A program made the translations under genes and the position numbers. A stretch of DNA of 64,000 bases, taken from Mercurialis annua. Lineage: Eukaryota; Streptophyta; Magnoliopsida; Malpighiales; Euphorbiaceae. The stretch is taken from positions 17,370,001-17,434,000 of the forward strand of contig NC_065570.1 of NCBI RefSeq assembly GCF_937616625.2. The letters are read 5' to 3'. A model generated the notes under the pieces. That model was given only the letters and a program-made list of their open reading frames with translations, was not told the origin of the DNA and ran no database searches. How positions within the stretch are numbered: position 1 is the first letter of the stretch; each line of letters starts with the position of its first letter. Shown here piece after piece: positions 47,061 to 59,640 of this stretch.

Positions 47061-48531
47061 GTATTTCGCATTAACAATGTTTGGTTGATTAATAAGGGGT
47101 GTAACTTGGTCGTTGATAATCGTTGGAAGGAAAATCAACATGCTGACCTGACCAGCAAGTTGTGTTCGGTTAAAGACGATTTACAGGCTTGCGGTGGCAC
47201 GATCAATCCTAAGTACAAGAAGAGACTTGACAGTTTGAGGAAGCAGCTCGCCATCCTTCAACCATGCCGTGATCCAACAGGTGTGAGAAGGTACAATAAT
47301 CTTGCTAAGGATTATTAGGACTTTCTTCTTGAAAAAGAAGTCTAGTGGAAACAAAGGGCCAAATGCCACCAGCTTGCAGAAGGATATGCCAACACTTGCT
47401 TCTTCCATAAAGATGTTTCTACTCGTCAGAGAGTTAACTGATTTGTCAAATTACGTGATGAGCTTGGTAATTGTCAAAACTCGAAGGAAGCCATAAGCAG
47501 TATTACCAAAAGGTATTTCTCGGGCCTCTTTTAAGAATCTGACAACTATCCTATGGATTTTTTTGATGTTGAGCCTTGTCTTAGGGAGGTGCATAATGAT
47601 TTACTTAATAGTCCTATATCGGCCATTAATTGAAGTAAAAAATGTTGCTTTTAGCATGCATGATGACAAGTCTCCAGGTCCCGATGGGTTTAATTTCTTT
47701 TTTTATAAAAACTTTTGGAATGAGATTGGGGTTGATGTGGTTAAAGCTTGCCGTGATATTTTTGCCAATGGGCATCTTAGTGAGGGATTGAATAATATTG
47801 TCATTATAATTATCCCTAAAAAGAAAGTCTCTGAATTTATCACCGACGTGAGACCCATCTCTCTCTATTATGTGGTTTACAAGATTATTTCAAAAGTTAT
47901 GGCTAACTGTATAAAGAATTGATGCCTCTTATTATTTTGGAAACTCAAAGTGCTTTTGTTGAACATAGACTTATCACAGATAACTTTCTTAATGCCTTTG
48001 AAATTGGTCATTATATGCGGAAAAAACGTCGTGGGAAGAACGGTATGGCTGCCCTAAAGATTGATATGAGTAAAGCTTTTGATAGAGTTACATGGAACTT
48101 TATCAAATATATGATGTTGCGGTTAGGGTTCAACAGTCGTTGGGTTAGCTTGATTATGCACTATATTTCTACTCTTAAATATACTAGCATTAGTGACTGC
48201 TTTGATATGGAGCATGTTGTGCCTAGCCTGGTCTCAGGAAAGGGGATCCGCTATCTCCATACTTATTTATTATCTATGCAGAGGGTCTCAGTTTGATTCT
48301 TGCTCAAACGGAGAGAGTGGACCGTATCCATGGGGTGGTGGTGTGTTGTGGTGCTCCCTATATTAGCCACTTGTTCATTGTTGACGATTGCTTCCTCTTT
48401 TTCAAAACCCCAGAGAAGGGCGTAGTTAAGGAGGTATTGGACTGCTATGAACTATTATCTGGGAAAAGTTAACTTCCCAAAGTCGAACATTTTATTCAGT
48501 AGCAACGCGTCGTCTACTGATCAAGCTTCGG
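47061..48531 (+). pseudogene. LINE reverse transcriptase, N-terminal and catalytic parts
   Basis: A linker (47,061-47,560) with several frame changes is followed by DDKSPGPDGFNFFFYKNFW, VIIIIPKKK and DVRPISLYYVVYKIISKVM (to 47,921). Another frame then has TQSAFVEHRLITDN and ALKIDMSKAFDRVTWNFI (47,919-48,290). The catalytic box appears as LFIVDDCFLFF near 48,370 (usually xADD). It is cut at 48,531 by an LTR; the sequence resumes at 54,578. Confidence 0.85.
48527..48531. other. Target duplication TTCGG, left copy
   Basis: TTCGG precedes the LTR start at 48,532 and recurs at 54,573-54,577 after its end, inside continuous LINE sequence. Confidence 0.9.
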
Positions 48532-49520
48532 TGTAATACCCTAAATTTTTAAAGGTATTAGGTATAGTGCCACGATACATTATCGTGAGGATTGAGATTG
48601 AGAATATCGAATTAAGATTAAATAATAAGAATTTAGAACAAAGAGGGTCTATCAGAATTATCGTAAAATAATAATTTAAGCGATAAATTATTTTTTGATA
48701 AATTGGATTTGAGCGGAATTAAAAAGAAAGGAAATAAAATAAAGTAAATAAATTGGAAAGTCCGAACTAATAATTTTCAGACCAAGTTCCGTTAAATATT
48801 ATTAATAATTATTGTCAAAGTTTTGTAAATTTATGAAACCACTTTAAAAGAAAGCACGACGATTAATTAATAATTCGGGTTAAAGTACAATTTAATCCCT
48901 TAAGGTAAAGTGGAATTTTAACCCTTAATGATGTCATCAACTTCATTAAGAAGGGATCTAATTTTATCATCTTCATTTGTTAAGAAATGAAAGAAAAACA
49001 ACTCGAAAATCTTCTCCTCCTTCTCCATGGCCGAACCATGCCATTTTCAACCTAGGGGTGTTATTTTTCAACCAAATTCAACAATTCTGGAGGCAAAATG
49101 ATCATGGAGCAATAAGCAACCAAGGTAAGCTAACAACTTAAGAGTTCCATGGTTGTATTTGATAGAAATTGGATGAGAAAAAGTTAAGTTTTTAAGCTAT
49201 GAAATTGATGTTATGTATTTGATTGTTTGTGCAGTTATGCCATGGTTTTGGAGCAATGAAATTGGAGAATTCATGGAGGATTTTGCTCGAAAACAAGGAG
49301 ATCCCATTAAGCTTGAGGTATAGACTTTAAATTCTGAGATTGGTGGTGAAAGGAATTGATTTTGATTGAGTTTTGTTGATGATAAACTAAGTTTGTAAAC
49401 TATTATAAACATGGTGAGGACTGCTGTTTAAGCTATGTTTTGAACGGGTTAGGGTTGAGTTATATGGCTGGAAACTAGTCGGAATGGAAGTGTGCATGTT
49501 GGACAACACCATGGAAGTGG

Positions 49521-49546
49521 TGGTTCTGCTCAAATGAGCAGAACCA
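49521..49546. repeat. 26-bp near-perfect palindrome in LTR
   Basis: Arms TGGTTCTGCTCA and TGAGCAGAACCA (12 bp, perfect) around AA, about 1.0 kb from the LTR 5' end. Partial related words follow to about 49,620 (GTCTGCTCACCAAAGCAGA). GTCGGAA lies 37 bp before (49,478-49,484), as beside the arrays of the other LTRs. Confidence 0.85.
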
Positions 49547-50720
49547 GTCTGCTCACCAAAGCAGATCTCCCTGTTTTCTAGGCATAATCTGCCAAGAACA
49601 GGTCAGCCCATGGGGTCATTTTGGCAGCTCCCAGTTGTCCGTAGGATAGCCGAAATTGATTCGGTCATTAACAAAAGTTGTAGGCGGGATGTTTGTGAAT
49701 AAGAGTGCATAATTAGATTATCCGTTCGAGGTTATTAAGTATGTCGTTTATCGGCCCAAAGTCGACTAGTTAGTCATTTTGGAAAAATATTAAAACCTTA
49801 AGGAAAAAGGATAAAAAAAATAAACTGAATAGTCGGAGGTGTAAAGTATTAATTATCGAAGTTAAAAAGGATATAGGCTTCGGAAAATTTGAATTACAAA
49901 TGGATTAAACGTATTATAAGTTAATAAAATACTATTTTGAAACTTGTAAGTTTGAGAGCGGTTTCGAAAGTCATTAGGGGCATTTTTCAAGTCGGAAATT
50001 ATGCGTATGGCGTGAGTGCGTGTTGGACTAAACCCCGACAAACTCGGTTCTGCTCCGAGAGGCAGAATATGCCCTGCACAACAAGTCAAAGTAAGCTTGC
50101 TATGCAGTTTTAGGGGCTGCCAACATCCCTAAAACTGTATAGGATAGGTAATTCGAGTATATTTTTTGATCCCCTATGCATATCAGATTAAGTTCAAAAC
50201 AAAACGGAAATTGTAGACGGCATTGGATAAAGCATATGAGTCGACTTTGAAAATTAATTGTGAATTCGTTTTGGATCGGGCTGTTTTACGTGCACCGTTT
50301 CTGGGCTCAAACAGAAACCCATAGAAGGCTGTTTTATAGCCTTTTGAAATCAGTTTTAAGGAAGCAATTTTCGAGTTAATTTCCGACACCTTCGGATGCT
50401 TTTCTCAATCTGAGCCCTCAAATAACGTTGTAGACAACATTATAAATTTCAAGAATGTCAATTTTGTTTAGTAGTCTGACTATTTAAAGTAAGCGGTTTC
50501 GATAGCCAAAATTGGCTAGAAACCCAGTTTAAGTTAAATTAATAATAATTAGAATTGCTATTAATTTGTATTTTTATCGAATTTTCTTAGACCCGGCAAG
50601 ACGATTACCGACAGGGCTCGCAACTTAAGGATCAAGACATCGATTTGCTTATTTTAGAAGTATTTGGATAGCAAGTGGTGAGTACACTTTAATTAATTGT
50701 CGACATTCATAAAGCCACAC

Positions 50721-53051
50721 TGTGAGCGGAGCGGGGTTCGGGGTCTGCTCGCCCAAGGCTTATGGCTGACTTCTCGATCTGGAAATGGTTTGAAAAATGG
50801 AGTCGCCATCTAGTTCAACTAGGAAATGCCTTTTAACCGACTTGAAAATCTTACTCGCCTTCGGTAAGATTATCGTGCATTAGACCAAAGTATAGGGTTC
50901 ATGGACCTCTCTGAGACTCTTGTTCTTGGATTATTTGTTACCGGCTTTATATACTAGAGATATTCGTTTTATTCTAATCTCAACAGTATATGTAGTTCAG
51001 GATATGAAAGCTGTAAATAAACATGTATGACACGTTTGACGCGCATATGACTCGATCAGGACTAACATTTGAGGCAAGTAGCAGGTACTTAAAACATACA
51101 TCTAACCTTAGAGGTTTCTAGCAAATAGTCATAAGTCTTGCTAGTCTGGAAATTTTACATGCACAAAGTCTAAACCGGATGCAAACATTTGATTGGTTGA
51201 TTTTATTGGGTGAGTCTTGAAAACCTATACATACGTTACTACGTTTCTGTATTAATCCTGTGATGTCTAAGTGATGGGATGGAATAGCATTAATGGACCA
51301 ATTTTAGGTGATTTAACCGGTTATTATTTGATTTCAAATTCTTTTTGGAAAGCGGTAAACAATGATGGCACGCTTAGGGGTAGTTCGATATACATACAAG
51401 GTTAGGAATACTTTTTAACCTCGTTGACATTTGAGTGTCTGGCACTCGCACGGGTTTTGGCCATCAGCCTAGTCAGAATTGGCTCTTGGTCAGATCACGA
51501 GAGTTGTGCGACTCATCAATTTTCTACTGGTTTAATCCTGAGTCAATTCCAAATTCAGGTTAGCTCGAAATCGGCTCTAGAAGTTTCTGGTTTCCTGGGC
51601 CTCGGCTCGTGGGCCAGGTTTATACACTATGTTACATTACTTAACTTCTGAGTCTGCTTTACATCGGTTCTGGCCCGTTACAGTACTTAATATTAAAGTA
51701 CATTGAATTAGCTACGTGTGGGTTCAAACTGGGTCTGATTTTGAGTCCGGATGAGCCCGGAAACGCGTCTAGAAGTTTGGATCGAAGTATGGAATATCTG
51801 TGGCGGCGCCGCAACTTTGTTCTGGCAGCGCCGCCAATTACAGCGGCGGCGGCGGCGGCGTTACGATTGTAGTTTTAGGGGTCGTTTTGTTTTGCTTCGT
51901 TCTCACTCGTTTCTACTCCGTTTCTCATGCAAAAGTAGTCAAAATCGCATAAAATTGAACAAGGAATTCTAATATGGCATTTACAGAGTGTTTAAAGCTA
52001 ATTTAAATGAAAAATAATATATGGGCAGCAACTTCAAAAATTAGTTTTCCATGGCAAACAAGCTCAAAATCACATCTAACATGCATCCTAAGAGCTAAAA
52101 TTAACTAAGTTTCTGGATTTGAACGTATTAAAACATTAAATCAGTCATTAACATGCTTATTCATCGACTTCATGGAAATTTGGCAATTAAATAATTAAGC
52201 TTAATATGGCAATTTTATGGCTAAAATTGACAAATAAAATAACATACACCCTAAATCATGCAATTACATCAACTATGACAATCATGGCCTACAAATTAAT
52301 GGAAAATCAAAGAGACTAATTAATGGGTCCTCAGAATTACAGGTCTGAGTCCTTGGCTCGTTTGTTGGCAAAGTGGATGCGGAATCCAGCTTCGAATCTG
52401 ATGTGGGTGCTGCGTTCTTGGAGTATCAACACGTGCTTTAGTGTTTTTAGGATTAGAATCGATGTGATTGTGTGTGTGTGTGTGTGGTGTGAAAAATTCG
52501 GATATGGCTATTCTAGGGTGAGGCTGAATTTTATGTCTATTTTTCTAAGGTTTGTGTGCCACCTATAGCCAGGCTGTCTTAATGCTGTATTTATAGGGGT
52601 CTATTAGGTCTAGGGTTAGCTTAAGTGTATTTACGCGCTTGTCCTTCTAGAATTTGGATTAGGTTTAAAGAAGTGATAAATGATAAGTCTAGAAGTATTT
52701 AGGATCAGCTTTTAATTAACTAATTAGGGTTTTTAATTCTAACTTTCTGATTTGGACTTGCTAGCTAAGTAAAAAGATGCTAAAAGTCAAATTTAGTGCC
52801 TAAAAGTGTCAAAAAAGGCTACTAAGACCCTATGGGTTTGGTCATGTTCAATTCTGTTCCGCAAAACATGCAAATTGGCCCATAAAGTTCTAAGACATTG
52901 CAATTAGTTCAATTTATGGACTTAGACTACAATCTCTTTGTATTTTTATTGGCTACTTACGCCTAATTGTGTTGTAATCCTCCAAGTTTGCAGCTGCGCA
53001 CAAATTATGCATGCTTATCACTTTTTACCTGTCCGAAAATAGGTCTCTACA
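50721..53051. mobile_element. Nested LTR-like insertion (2,331 bp), family unknown
   Basis: TGTGAGCGG at the left and GTCTCTACA at the right, flanked by CACAC (50,716-50,720) and CACAT (53,052-53,056), a near-match target duplication. The surrounding LTR text reads on across it. I see no coding domain. It contains GGAGTCGCCATC near 50,802 and a GGC-repeat/GGCGCCGCC segment at 51,800-51,862. It could be a solo LTR or a non-autonomous element; orientation is uncertain. Confidence 0.5.
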
Positions 53052-54577
53052 CACATATTTTAATATGACAGGCTATATGAATATTTATATGTTCGAAATA
53101 TATGTTTGAAAATGTATTACGTATGTATGTTTTGAAAACGGTTGTTTATTGTATTATCTAATTGTGATAATAACATAAGTAAATGAAAAGAACATATATG
53201 CTTAAAATACCGGGGAAGGGTAAAGCAATATAGTATGAAATAGGATATCGAACGATATACGAGCAAAGAAACATAGCACATTCCAATATGTACTATTAAG
53301 CTTACTAAATATCCTTTACATGTGTGTGTTATAAATGTATGTTCTAAGATTGTAATGTGCATTCCATGGTCCATAAAGGATCAAGAAAACAAACATAAAG
53401 TATCAAAACGATTAAAGTACGTGATAAAACAATTGTACTACAGTACATTCAATAATAAAGATCCGAGATACGAGGTTGAACTCGGTAGAATTATCCGCGG
53501 GATATGTATCTCACCCATTCTCGATAAAATTCCTCGGGACTCATATGCTAAGAAAACCAAACATAATATATCGAGAATCAATACGAAATAAGAACGATAA
53601 CTACGCTATGAAACAAATCTTCCTATTACGTGATAATAGGAACGATGCGGTTATTAGTGGAATTTAGACGATATGCAGTATTAGAATTTAAAGACAGACA
53701 CGAGGTTGAACTCAGTGGACTTATCTCAGGACCTGTGTTAAACTCGTGGAACTATCTCGGGACTCACCTCGATTAGTACGGACGTAAGAAACGGTGCGAG
53801 TTTAACTCAGTGAACTATCACTGGACTGTACCATATGGTTGTGGTTAAACTCGGTTGAATTATCTCGTGACAAAACCATAAGGAACAAGTTATAAGCAAC
53901 TTATAAAAAGTGCAGCTCGATGTGGATATATTAGGAAAATACGATCCAAAGTTTAAAACGTCTGTCGAATACCAAAGAAACAAAACAAGAAAAGAAAAAT
54001 ATCAAACCATAACTAGAAATAAAATATGTCAAATATGATATGACATAAATATATGGTTTATGAGATGTATATACTATGAAAGGTATATACGATCATTGAA
54101 ACGTATATGAAAGTAAGTAAAGAGTATATATAAAGTATGATTTGAGAAACGTATATTTTACATAAAGCGGGTTTTAAACGTTTTCACCCTTTACATAATA
54201 TTTCTTGTAATTTGGTGAACTCACTCAGTTTTATACCGACTCTGCTGCTCCTCCCATTTTACCAGAAGAGTAAGTTATGATTTAAAGAGTCAAGCTTCCA
54301 AAGTTTTAATTCTCGAAAGTCATTTGTCCAAGATTTGAAAGAAGGTTTCATTCTAGCAGTCCGCAGTGGTCTAGATATTTTTCACTATGTGTTTGTACAA
54401 TGCGTTTTAATATGTTTCAAATGGGATCACATGTATTTTGATATTATTTCATATATGAAACATGATTTATTAAGGGAAAAATTAATAAGTGTTTTAAGGC
54501 TTGCTATGCGTTTCAAAACTACCACCCCCATGTCCTAGCGTAAGTCTCAGCTCATAAATTTGCATCGTGACATTCGG

Positions 54578-55918
54578 TTTGCTCCAGTTTGAATGTTTTT
54601 TCTGCAGTGGACCTCAAAAATTACTTGGGGATGACTTCTTTGTTGGTCGCAATAAGAGCCAAGTTTTTGGTTTCATCAAGGACCGTGTTTGGAATAAAAT
54701 TAAAAATTGGAACTCCTAATTTCTATCTAGAGGCAGTAAGGAGGTGCTTATCAAGATTGTCTCTCAATCTATACCTAATTACACCATGAACATCTTTCTT
54801 ATTCCCTTAAGACTTTATGATGAGCTTGAGCAGATGCTGAATTGCTTTTGGTTGGGTCGAGACCAAGTCACTAAAAAGGGTATTAACTGGGAAGGTCGGA
54901 TAATTTATGCATTCCCAAGAACTTTGGCGGTATGGGTTTCAAGAAAGCTCGGAGTTCAACATTGCTCTGTTAGCTAGACAGGTGTGGCGAACAGTTAGCA
55001 TGGAAAATAACCTTATGTCAAAGATGTTTAAAGCTAAATACTTCTCGAAGTTCTCCTTTCTTGATGTAAAGTTAGGCTTTAATCCCAGATACGTTTGGCG
55101 TAACATTTTTTAGGCGTAGAAAGGGTTGAGATTGGTTACTAGATAGTGTATTGGGAATGGGAATAACACGTACATCTGGAATAATGTTTGGCTTATTGAG
55201 AAGAAGTCAAGTTATCTTCACACCCCGTTGCAAGCAAATTTGGATGAAGCCCGTGTTGTTCAACTCATGGGCGTAGATGGAAAGTCATGGGATGAGGGAT
55301 TGCGCATGGATATTTTCGAGCAGTAGGATGTGAATCTTATTTTGAGTGTTCCTATTAGTAAATGGGATGTTGAAGATCGGCGGTGGTGGAACTTGGAAGC
55401 CAAAGGGAAATTTACTGTTAAAAACTTCTACAGAGCTCTCAGAGGTGAATCTTAGACCTTGTTCCTGTGCTTTGGGATAAACTCTGGAAATTGTGGTTTC
55501 CGCTGCATATTAGGAGCTCTCAGAGGTGAATCTTCTCCATCTCTTTTGTAGTTGCTCCACTACTTCTGATTGTTGGGTGTTAGCTGGGCTGCCTCTTCTT
55601 TCTAGGTTGTCCTATGGGTATCATGAATGATGTTTCGATTGGTCAGAGTTTCTTAATTCTGAAGAGAATAACTTGGTTGTCTATATCTGCTGGAATACCT
55701 GGTTAAATCAGAACAATATTATTTGGAGCAATGTAACCGGTTCAGCTAGCTCTATCGTGGCAGCTTCCTTGTTCCAGCTTTCTTCATGGCAAGCAGCGAT
55801 CTCCGGTAGTTCAGCTCCCTTACGCTACTGTTGGAAGGGACGATGGCAGTGTGAAATGGATGGCGCCAGCTCAGGGTTTGCTCAAAGCAAACATCGATGC
55901 CGCTATCTTTTCCGATAA
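54578..55918 (+). pseudogene. LINE RT C-terminal half and zinc-finger region
   Basis: Continues the LINE after the solo LTR. Readable pieces include EVLIKIVSQSIPNYTMNIF, QMLNCFWLGRDQ, IALLARQVWR (about 54,970-55,010), LGFNPRYVWRNIF (to 55,113) and WWNLEAKGKFTVKNFYRAL (about 55,385-55,440), the usual order behind plant LINE RTs. The last part, to 55,918, leads into RNase H (KANIDAAIFSD). Frequent frame changes. A roughly 20-bp word (GAGCTCTCAGAGGTGAATCTT) occurs twice, near 55,433 and 55,513, suggesting a small duplication. Confidence 0.8.
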
Positions 55919-58698
55919 TGTCACGACCCAATTTCATGAATCGTGACCGGCGCTAGGGTATGAGTATGGTCGTACCAAAACCCGTAGCAAGCCTTGCGGA
56001 AAACAATCAAACATATAAACCTGCAGAACACTGCTCGGGGGCAACCAAGACTACAACCTAAATCGAGCAATTTATATCATAGTGTTAATATAAATAACTT
56101 GATATCTGAAATGCTCAACATCATGCCTTAAATATAATAATAAAATAATCCAGAGTAAACATGCCAATAATAAACAATCGGACAAAGAGACAATCCCAAT
56201 GTGCAATAACCAAAGTAATATATAAACTAGTTCTACTTCGGTCTAAGAGTTCGAAAACAGTAACTAGTTTAAATAACATAAAACCTCCGAGGAATCAAAA
56301 GAATCAGGGTGGAACATCTTTCAAATCATAAACCTGGAAAATTTGGGAAAACAACGGGGTCAGATATACTGAGATGAGTTCGCAATACTATTTACATTTA
56401 TTAAGTTTAAAACCCTTAAATCAAAACATTTTATACTAATATAGTATGATTATGAAAAGCAGTATTGAAACTATCCCAACGTAAGTATGACATAGAATAC
56501 TGATAAACCCAGAGTGGACGGGTACATATCCTCGTCATATACCAGCGTAAGCAAGACATTTGTCTGCCGATCCCAGAGTACTTACCAGCGCACACAGTCT
56601 CGATACAAGCCTATTGAGTGGCTCGTTTCAATCCAGATCCATAATCGCTTAAAACAGTTCAAAAGCATTTATAATACTAAAATAAATTGTGGTACTTAAT
56701 AAAGCGGTAAATAGCACTACAAACTCACTACTTGCTATCTAAGTGAATATTGGCAAACAGCTAACCCTGCGTAGACTCCGAAGCACGAGCAGTCGATGGG
56801 TCTAAAACAATATATAAGTTAAAATCCGAACAACCCCTAACTCTAAGATAACTAGACACCACATAGGACTAGTATATTAATACAACCAAAGAACAACATT
56901 CAAAACACAGTAAGCCCAAAGCTAAAGTATATTACATATCCAACCAATACAATAACTAGTTAATTTTAGGTGAGTTGTCGTTTTAAAAACAATCCAGAGT
57001 AATATAATTCAAACAACACCTTTCGATATCCAAGAAATTCCAGAGTAACGTGTTAGCCACATATCAACTATATGCTTAACACAACATGTCGGGCGACACA
57101 AGTCTAACCCGACCCAGCCGAGTAAAATCCAAAGTTAAATCCTTTAAAACCAAACCAATGTATTTGAAAACAAAGAACTCACTATAAGTTTAACCCAACA
57201 CAAGTCAAAACCATAACAACAAAATACAACAATATTGCCAACACTTGGCCACTTTCACCCGAAGTTCATACATCTCAAATAAAACACCTTAAGTGTAACT
57301 AAACATGATTTTAATCATTTTAAATTAAATAAACTCAGATCTGAAGTATATACTTAAAATAGCCTTAAAATCCTGTAAAAATATCCACAACTCAAATGCC
57401 AAGACAATCATCGATTCTCAAGACAATCCAAGGTAAACTAACATCTTTTATAAGTTTAAATTATTTTCAAAACATAATTTCTAGCCTTTAATAACTTGGT
57501 TTAAATCAAAATTAAGCCAAAGCACTCAAATAATCAAGTATGGCAATTTTGCCGAAAATTGCCTAAACTAGCCAAACGATTCAAAACCAACAATCGATGA
57601 AAAAAAGTATGTTACTACTGATTTAATACCTTTAAAACATCACTTCGAATATATTATATCAGTAGGTATAGAATTTGAAAACCATATTGTATTCATAAAG
57701 TTCAATTTCCTTAAAATCGTCATTTTACAAATCGTAGAATTTTTACAAACGAAACCAATTTCGATTCTCATTTACAAATAAAAACTTTTTATATCAGTAG
57801 CTATTGATATAAGAACACTTAATAATCAATCAATTTGGATTCAACCATTTAAATAATTCATTAAACGAATCCAATTCGCACAAGTCTAGAAATTGCCTAA
57901 TCATTGTTTAATTACACCAATTCGTTATTGAATGATGCCAAACTCTTTCCAAACCTTATAACATCAGATTATATATGTATAACCCATCATTTAATCATAT
58001 AAGATCATTAGCTTAAATATAGCATATCAATAACAACAATTCAATCCATCAAAATCCTATATTATGCATTTCTAGGCAAAATCACAAAACAACGAACTTG
58101 TTAGAATAAAGGAAATGTGTAGATCTTGCGAGTATGATGAAAAATCAAGTTCTTAGCGTAATGAATCGCATCCGGACTTGTTAGAATAAAGGAAATGTGT
58201 ATTTGCTATGAAGATATTTGTTTTAGGGTTTGTGGAAAAAAAGGGGGGCTGCTCACATGAAAACAAAGGTCTATTTATAGACTTATGTGGGCTTTACATG
58301 GGCTTTGATAAAAGCCACGATTTAATTATCATTTTGATAGTTGGAAGCATCCAAACAACGTGAAAATTGTACTCATGCTAGAAAATACTCTTATGAACAA
58401 CATATCAAAAAATGGTCCTGATCCGGCATTTCAGTTGGGAGATATCAACGTTTACTAAAACATGGCAGTTCTGGAAAGCATGCGAATATTGTTTTGATAA
58501 ATACCCGAAAATAAATTGAATCAACATCAAGCACATATGAGATCATGATATACATATATGAAACTCAAAAAGACACTACCAAAGTATCACAAGTGTTACT
58601 TCTAACATATAACATTTCAAAATCAAGTTCGAAATATAGCAAGAAAAATATTGAAATGCAAAATAATAACGAATGCAAGAAAACAACCAATTTGTAAC
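55919..58698 (-). repeat. LTR-like insertion in LINE, minus strand (2,780 bp)
   Basis: On the minus strand it ends TTGGGTCGTGACA at 55,919 with the shared terminal module (GCTTGCTACGGGTTTTGG). GATAA flanks both sides (55,914-55,918 and 58,699-58,703), and the LINE reading resumes beyond. The other end does not show the expected TGTAATACCC start, so it may be altered. One imperfect 20-bp palindrome (57,791-57,810) lies about 0.9 kb from that end. No gene content; probably a solo LTR. A 25-bp word is repeated 80 bp apart (58,098 and 58,178). Confidence 0.7.
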
Positions 58699-59130
58699 GA
58701 TAACCAAACTGACAAAATCAGTGCTGGCATTGTGGTCAGGAACTCGCATGGGTTGATTGTTCAAGCTCGCCAAATTACTTGGTCTGGTTCATATGGAAAC
58801 AAATCATGGGGATTAGAGAAGCTTTGAGTTGGTTAAAAGGGCGAGATTATTTGATTATTGAATTTGATGCTCTCGATGTGGTTTAATAGATTCGAAATCC
58901 TTCTTTGGTCAAGTCAGAGATGCTTATGGAAGATTGTGCGGAATTAGTAAAGCAATTTCATAAGAAATTTTTTATTTATGTGAGGCGATCTGCAAATCAG
59001 GCTGCACATGTTCTAGAGAAAAATGCTCGTTTCATTTCGGGTCATCGGGGTTGGTTCTTTCATTTTCCTGAGTATCTCACAACTATTATTGTTTTATGTA
59101 TTATTTAATGAAATCATTTTCCTTTAAAAA
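58699..59130 (+). pseudogene. LINE RNase H domain and 3' end
   Basis: Reads SAGIVVRNSHGLIVQAR, then in another frame LSWLKGRDYLIIEFDALDVV and ANQAAHVLEKNARF, matching the plant RNase H-like domain (RVT_3) with its EFDALDVV catalytic strand. A TAA interrupts it just after DVV. A terminal stop near 59,106 and an A-rich 3' tail close the LINE. Confidence 0.85.
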
Positions 59131-59640
59131 CACTGACTTTCAATAAACTGTTTTCTTTCTTTCTTTAGTATGATTATTACGATTTCACTGTCATTTATCT
59201 CAATTAATTTCTTGTTTTTGTCTTCTACCTATATTTAGACCATATACTATTTTAATTGTTACCTAGTATTTGAAAAGTTCATATATTTTCTTTTCTTTTT
59301 TAGTTGCTGATTTTTTGTTCTTTAAATCCACAATGACTGCTCGCTTTCTTTGTTTATTTCTTTTCCTTTAGGTAATTTGTTTGTTCTCACTTTGATTTCT
59401 TACTATTAATTGTACGTTCCTATTTATCAATGTTTTGAAAATCGAACCGGACCAACCGATCAAGCCGAACTAACTGGAAACCAGCTGTCCAGTCCGATTT
59501 CTTATAAAAATTGTATTACTTAAAAATCGGTCAAAATTCGGGGTTCAACATGAAAAATCCGATCTTTCTCTAAAAACCGGACACATCCTGTTATCAAAAA
59601 ATCAGTTAAAAAGGTCACTTTTTTATACCAAGTGCATTGT
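59131..59640. other. Spacer with a CCGG-rich repeat word
   Basis: No coding content. A stretch at 59,430-59,590 (ATCGAACCGGACCAACCG, CCAGCTGTCCAGTCCGAT) resembles a known style of small plant DNA transposon, but no ends are definable. Confidence 0.35.

Larger units (their letters stand above)
48532..54572 (+). repeat. Solo LTR with nested insertion
   Basis: Starts TGTAATACCCTAA, ends CATCGTGACA, and is flanked by TTCGG on both sides. With the nested 2.33-kb insert removed it is about 3.7 kb. No internal region or second LTR is present, so it is a solo LTR formed by LTR-LTR recombination. The last 80 bp carry the shared terminal module (GGCTTGCTATGCGTTTCAAAAC). A 26-bp palindrome lies at 49,521-49,546. 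Diverged TTAACTC..CTATCTCGGGAC words lie at 53,470-53,880. Confidence 0.85.
46250..59130 (+). mobile_element. L1-type LINE split into three parts by LTR insertions
   Basis: Parts 46,250-48,531, 54,578-55,918 and 58,699-59,130 together give endonuclease, RT, C-terminal zinc-finger region and plant-type RNase H in order. LTR insertions at 48,532 and 55,919 split it, with matching target duplications (TTCGG; GATAA). The upstream part looks like the Gly/Arg-rich tail of ORF1 (46,258-46,320). Many stops and frame changes mark it as old. The 3' end at about 59,130 has a short A-run. Target duplication of the LINE itself was not found. Confidence 0.85.
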
